Part shown: positions 35,119-38,524 of the stretch, piece after piece
How the letters are laid out: each line of letters begins with the position of its first letter
Position numbering within the stretch: the stretch's first letter is position 1
Source: Alloprevotella tannerae
GTDB taxonomy: Bacteria > Bacteroidota > Bacteroidia > Bacteroidales > Bacteroidaceae
DNA length: 38,524 nt
NCBI GenBank assembly: GCA_015259125.1
Contig: JABZGR010000020.1
Span: 1 to 38,524, forward strand
Reading direction: 5' to 3'
Notes under the pieces: generated by a model
The model's database searches: none
Told to the model about the DNA's origin: nothing
Seen by the model: only the letters and a program-made list of their open reading frames with translations
Made by a program: the position numbers and the translations under genes

Positions 35119-35204
35119 ATTGCGTATGCTGTTCTCTTGATCCTTGATCGTTGGTTGCCGCATTGGCAAGCGCTTCGAGGAGCTGAAACAACCGCATACG
35201 CAAT
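35119..35204. other. candidate structured element with 11-bp inverted repeats
   Basis: ATTGCGTATGC at 35119-35129 and GCATACGCAAT at 35194-35204 are perfect inverted repeats 64 nt apart. Inside, GGTTG (35152-35156) can pair with CAACC (35189-35193), directly adjacent to the outer stem on its 3' side. A further stem-loop GCCTTAGC-TTTT-GCTGAGGC follows at about 35216-35235. The remainder of 35105-35447 has no supported gene. Confidence 0.45.
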
Positions 35205-35371
35205 AGCATTCTTGCCTTAGCTTTTGCTGAGGCTCAAAAAAGCCCATTAAATAAAGGAACAAAAAAACGCGGCGTGTGCAATGCATGGCTAAAAAAGCTC
35301 TTCGTTGCTTACTTTCTGCGAGAAGAAAACATTTATATTGGCCTCTGTGGCTTTCAGATAAAGAAAATTAC

Positions 35372-35379
35372 TACTTTTG
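35372..35379 (+). promoter_or_regulatory. -7 box of glsA
   Basis: TACTTTTG about 68 bp before the glsA ATG. No good TTTG at -33 spacing. Confidence 0.4.
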
Positions 35380-35447
35380 CAAGTCATTTACTATAATGCC
35401 TTGCGTCGATGATAAAGAAGAAGGCGTTGTAGATTTGCAATGATAGA

Positions 35448-36275
35448 ATGGACGGCACAATCTTCAAAATAGATATCGATAAAGTGTTGCACGATAAAGT
35501 CGGAAAGAAGGCCGGCTATATCCCCCGCTTTATGGTGAGTTGGCTAAAGAGGACAATTCACCAAGAAGAAATCAATGCTTTTCTCGAAGAAGAGGGCGAC
35601 CGTCAAGGAGTTCCTTGGCTTTGGGATTGTCTGCGCTATTTAGGTGTTGAGTTGAAGGTCGAAGGCCGCGAGAATCTCCCCTCGCCGAGTGATGGAAAGC
35701 TATATACATTTGTGAGCAACCATCCGCTGGGTGGTCAAGATGGCGTTGCTTTAGGCGCAGTTCTTGGTGAGCATTACGATGGTCGCATTAAATATTTAGT
35801 GAACGACATTTTGATGAATCTGCACGGCTTAGCGCCGCTCTGCATTCCCATCAACACGACCGGAAAAAAAGGCCGCGACTTTCCAAAAATGGTAGAAGCA
35901 GGCTTTGCGGGCAATGATCATATTATCATGTTCCCGTCCGGACTCTGCAGTCGTCGGCAAAAAGATGGGCAAATTCGAGATCTTGCGTGGAAAAAGACCT
36001 TCATCACGAAAAGCGTTTGCTCGCAGCGCGACGTTGTTCCCATTTATTTTAGTGGGCACAACTCAAATTTCTTCTACAGACTTGCAAATATCTGCAAGCG
36101 GCTGCACATTAAGTTTAACGTAGCGATGCTTTTTCTCGTAGATGAGATGTATAAGAACCGAAATAAAACATTTACAATCAAGATAGGCGAACCCATCCCC
36201 TGGCAGACCTTTGATCGTTCACGCTCCGACCAAGAATGGGCCGCTTATGTGAGAGAAAAGGTCTACCAACTCTGA
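35448..36275 (+). CDS. glsA: lysophospholipid-type acyltransferase, probable glycine-lipid O-acyltransferase
   Basis: 275 residues of the PlsC/LPLAT superfamily. The active-site block is SNHPLGGQDG with H92 and D98, a five-residue gap that is usual in this Bacteroidota branch. A second block IIMFPSGLCSRR is at 159-170. It lies 51 bp upstream of the N-acyltransferase gene in the same direction. In Bacteroides thetaiotaomicron this gene pair, glsB-glsA, makes glycine lipids; GlsA would add the second acyl chain to the N-acylglycine. Assignment rests on family resemblance and neighbourhood. An ornithine-lipid role is the main alternative. Confidence 0.85.
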   Translation: MDGTIFKIDIDKVLHDKVGKKAGYIPRFMVSWLKRTIHQEEINAFLEEEGDRQGVPWLWDCLRYLGVELKVEGRENLPSPSDGKLYTFVSNHPLGGQDGVALGAVLGEHYDGRIKYLVNDILMNLHGLAPLCIPINTTGKKGRDFPKMVEAGFAGNDHIIMFPSGLCSRRQKDGQIRDLAWKKTFITKSVCSQRDVVPIYFSGHNSNFFYRLANICKRLHIKFNVAMLFLVDEMYKNRNKTFTIKIGEPIPWQTFDRSRSDQEWAAYVREKVYQL

Positions 36276-36326
36276 AACACTTTGTTTACGGAAACAATTT
36301 GACTACAGGCTGAAAATAAATAAAGA

Positions 36327-37316
36327 ATGGAAGAAACAATCATCGCCCCCGTAGAGCGAGACCTGTTGGCCGCCGAATTGACGCCCGAGCGGAAACTTCG
36401 CACCACCAATAAGGGAGGTAACGAAATCTATGTCGTTACCTATCATCAAGCGCCTAACGTGTTGCGTGAAATCGGGCGTTTGCGTGAGATCGCATTTCGT
36501 ACGGCTGGCGGAGGCACAGGAAAGTCCTGCGATTTAGACGAGTCGGATGTTTGCGAGCATCCCTATTATCAATTAATCGTATGGAATCCTGCCTCTTCTG
36601 AGATTTTAGGAGGCTATCGTTTCTTGCCTGGTGCTGAAGCTGCGTTTGATCAGTCCGGACAGCCCATCTTGGCTACAAGCCATCTCTTCCATTTCTCCGA
36701 CGAATTCTTGCGCGACTATTTTCCCCGCACCGTAGAGTTAGGGCGCTCTTTCGTCACCTTAGAATATCAGAGCAGCAGAGCGATGACAAAAGGCCTCTTT
36801 GCCCTCGATAATTTGTGGGACGGCTTAGGTGCACTCACCGTAGTCATACCCGGCTTAAAATACTTCTTCGGAAAAATGACGATGTACCCTTCTTTTGATC
36901 GTCAAGCCCGAGATATGATCCTCTTCTTCTTACAAAAGCACTTTGGCGACTGCGATAATTTGGTCACGCCCTTTCAGCCTGTTCGTCTAGTATCAGAGCA
37001 GGCAGATCTAGATCAGCTTTTTTGTGAAGACGATCTGAAAAGAGACTATTTAATATTGAATAGGGCTGTGCGGCGCTTAGGTTATAACATTCCGCCCTTA
37101 GTCAATGCATACATGGGCTTGAGTCCGACGATGCGCTGCTTTGGTACAGCCGTCAACGATACCTTTGGCAATGTCGAAGAGACGGGTATTCTCATTGCAG
37201 AAGATGAAATCTTAGAAGAAAAGCGCAAGCGACATATAGATAGCTTCATCAAGGAGCATCCCGATTGGATTAATAATTTCAGCAATCTCGTTTTGCGAAA
37301 ATCCACGACTCGCTAA
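36327..37316 (+). CDS. glsB: GNAT-fold N-acyltransferase, probable glycine-lipid N-acyltransferase (OlsB-like)
   Basis: 329 residues. VLREIGRLREIAFR at about 45-58 is the OlsB/hemolysin-like signature, followed by a Gly/Thr-rich loop (TAGGGTGKSCDLDE), then YYQLIVWNP...EILGGYRF as the acyl-ACP-binding core. The family transfers a 3-hydroxyacyl chain from ACP to an amino acid; here glycine is likely by analogy to GlsB. The gene is often labelled hemolysin by mistake. It follows glsA and precedes rubredoxin by 86 bp. Confidence 0.88.
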   Translation: MEETIIAPVERDLLAAELTPERKLRTTNKGGNEIYVVTYHQAPNVLREIGRLREIAFRTAGGGTGKSCDLDESDVCEHPYYQLIVWNPASSEILGGYRFLPGAEAAFDQSGQPILATSHLFHFSDEFLRDYFPRTVELGRSFVTLEYQSSRAMTKGLFALDNLWDGLGALTVVIPGLKYFFGKMTMYPSFDRQARDMILFFLQKHFGDCDNLVTPFQPVRLVSEQADLDQLFCEDDLKRDYLILNRAVRRLGYNIPPLVNAYMGLSPTMRCFGTAVNDTFGNVEETGILIAEDEILEEKRKRHIDSFIKEHPDWINNFSNLVLRKSTTR

Positions 37317-37402
37317 TCGCTACCTATGTTCAAGAAAGAATAAACAAATAAGTGACACCACTGAACAAAACTATAGTATTAACGATTTAAACAATTACTA
37401 CG

Positions 37403-37567
37403 ATGAAAAAGTATCGCTGTACAGTTTGCGACTGGGTGTATGACCCAGAATTAGGTGACCCTGATGCAGGAATAGCTCCGGGCACAGCCTTTGAAGATCT
37501 TCCAGATGATTTCGTATGCCCCCTTTGTGGCGTAGGAAAAGAGGATTTTGAACCGATTGAAGACTAA
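37403..37567 (+). CDS. rubredoxin
   Basis: 54 residues, a complete small rubredoxin. C6-T-V-C9 and C39-P-L-C42 form the single-iron site; YRCTVCDWVYDPELGDP and LPDDFVCPLCG are textbook. A cytoplasmic one-electron carrier that supports oxygen or peroxide detoxification in anaerobes. It is followed by a terminator; the 86-bp gap to glsB shows no strong promoter. Confidence 0.97.
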   Translation: MKKYRCTVCDWVYDPELGDPDAGIAPGTAFEDLPDDFVCPLCGVGKEDFEPIED

Positions 37568-37592
37568 ATTCTTTTTAGTCAATACATAATAG

Positions 37593-37634
37593 AAAGTCGG
37601 ACGATGCGCAAAAAGCATCGCCCGACTTTTTCTT
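37593..37634 (+). terminator. terminator of the rubredoxin transcript
   Basis: A 15-bp stem with one mismatch (37593-37607 with 37615-37629), a 7-nt A-rich loop and a T-rich tail. It probably ends the glsA-glsB-rubredoxin unit. Confidence 0.85.
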
Positions 37635-38023
37635 TCTTCCATCATAGCCCAAATGCAAAAACGATGATATCTCATACAACGACTCCCTTAGTCAACGCCG
37701 GCAACGCGCGTTGATAAAAAAACGAACACTATCTCAATTTGCACAAGCTTCTCTGATGCATCACTCATCGGCAACGAGAATCACTTACTTAAATATTCGC
37801 TTTTTCTTGCGGATGTAAACGATCGCAAATTCCGTGTCGCATAGAGTAGCGCTCCAATCCAATTAGTATAAACACCCGCAATCATACTTTGATAAGACAA
37901 TCCCGCCTATTATTCCACTACTATGTAATATGGTATAGCTGGCGCCATTCAATCCTTCATCCAACTCTGCAATATCCACAACTTTTTCCAAACAATAGCA
38001 AGCGTAGCCCTTCGAGATCTATT
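37635..38023. other. intergenic region without recognisable gene
   Basis: About 390 bp. A small hairpin TCAACGC/GCGTTGA (37692-37698 with 37708-37714) is present. No supported coding frame. Confidence 0.4.
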
Positions 38024-38103
38024 GTTTGCTGCCGGCAAACTATCGTTTGCTCGGAAGAAACTATCGTTTGGTGGCAGCAAACCATAGTTTGGCGCCACCA
38101 AAC
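38024..38103 (+). repeat. 80-bp array 3 of GTTTG-N7-CAAAC modules
   Basis: Same four-module design. Cores: CTGCCGG, CTCGGAA, GTGGCAG, GCGCCAC. Linkers: TATC, TATC, CATA. The second module ends in GAAAC instead of CAAAC. Cores 1 and 3 equal those of array 2. It lies 318 bp upstream of the -33 box of the right-edge promoter. Confidence 0.88.
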
Positions 38104-38420
38104 CATATAAAAATAAGAGTTGATCACTCGAGGCTTGAAGCGACAGGCATATTTTTTTAAGATAATTAGAATCCGATGCACCATCATCGAAAAATAAAGG
38201 GAAAACGCCGAACTTGATCGTAAATTCACAGATTTTTTCCCTTAGATGCCTCTTCAATGTTCAATGTTTATAATAAAAAGAAAGGAGGAGGAGCAGGAAA
38301 GGCTGTTTTTTCAATCTCCGCTTTAGGTTGTTTTTGCGGGATTCTGCAACATCTACATGTCAGTCTGGTGTATTTTCAGTGTTGTTTTCACTTTTTGCGA
38401 GAAAAAAGTTTGTTACGGGC

Positions 38421-38451
38421 TTGGTGGTAATGAGATTTTGTTCTACTTTTG
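38421..38451 (+). promoter_or_regulatory. strong stable-RNA-type promoter, probably of an rRNA operon beyond the right edge
   Basis: CTTGG with TTG at 38421-38423, a 20-nt spacer, TACTTTTG at 38444-38451, then CACTCGC. The following leader (GATCTTTGAAAGAATT near 38500) resembles Bacteroidota pre-16S leaders. Open frames here look spurious. Confidence 0.6.
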
Positions 38452-38524
38452 CACTCGCTTTCCGACGCCGAGGCGTTAGGTTGAGCTTGAAAAAATCGAT
38501 CTTTGAAAGAATTCCATAGACTTT

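Noticed and set aside
35101..35286. 61-residue minus-strand frame with a Cys-rich CYCVCGC segment
   Set aside because: It is antisense to the inverted-repeat element and runs into the Bax-inhibitor-1 stop; no promoter or family resemblance.
16167..38103. CRISPR arrays
   Set aside because: The invariant parts are 5 bases, spacers are 4 and 7 bases, and no cas genes are present.
38328..38519. 63-residue plus-strand frame at the right edge
   Set aside because: It overlaps the stable-RNA-type promoter and leader and has no recognisable features.

Overview
The window looks like chromosomal DNA of a Bacteroidota bacterium, most likely order Bacteroidales (Prevotellaceae or Porphyromonadaceae-like). 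This rests on recurring Bacteroidota promoter elements (TTTG, 19-22 nt, TAnnTTTG), a GLPGLI-family gene paired with a TonB-receptor-like barrel, a DUF4834-like protein behind psd-pssA, a HU-related DNA-binding protein with a winged-helix tail, a bifunctional ribBA behind an LptF/LptG permease, and a glycine-lipid acyltransferase pair. I cannot name a species from sequence alone.

Layout. 1-1130: left edge with a broken Rhs-like remnant, a YD-repeat-like lipoprotein and a short Rhs scar. 1480-5190: outer-membrane barrel plus GLPGLI protein. 5280-9480: small membrane protein, short-chain dehydrogenase, SulP anion transporter, unknown membrane protein. This left quarter is visibly more A+T-rich by eye than the rest. 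9645-11990: ackA-pta (minus) with a strong terminator. 12046-13583: tadA-yraN-birA. 13732-16001: MATE exporter and pyrH, closed by a terminator. 16485-17444: acyltransferase-3. 17682-22775: TolC, HlyD and two ABC-2 permeases with no ATPase gene. 22958-23913: HU/winged-helix gene behind a long leader with 22-bp periodic repeats. 24456-26244: psd-pssA-DUF4834 operon (minus), making phosphatidylethanolamine. 26261-27910: folP-cdaA (minus). 28142-30198: murF and efp. 30275-30413: tRNA-Met (minus) with its promoter. 31133-35104: LptF/G permease overlapping ribBA, then a Bax-inhibitor-1 protein. 35448-37629: glsA, glsB and rubredoxin with a terminator. 37630-38524: intergenic, ending in a strong promoter that probably drives an rRNA operon just outside the window.

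Most genes are housekeeping. The least explained material is non-coding. Three dispersed arrays, each exactly 80 bp, consist of four 17-bp inverted-repeat modules joined by three 4-bp linkers; some modules carry the core reverse-complemented while the linkers keep one orientation. A separate region of about 225 bp in the HU-gene leader has strict 22-bp periodicity and alternative hairpins. These two repeat systems are the best candidates for something undescribed. The tRNA-Met promoter and the right-edge promoter share the same -33 element, spacer length and -7/start sequence, suggesting a stable-RNA promoter class.
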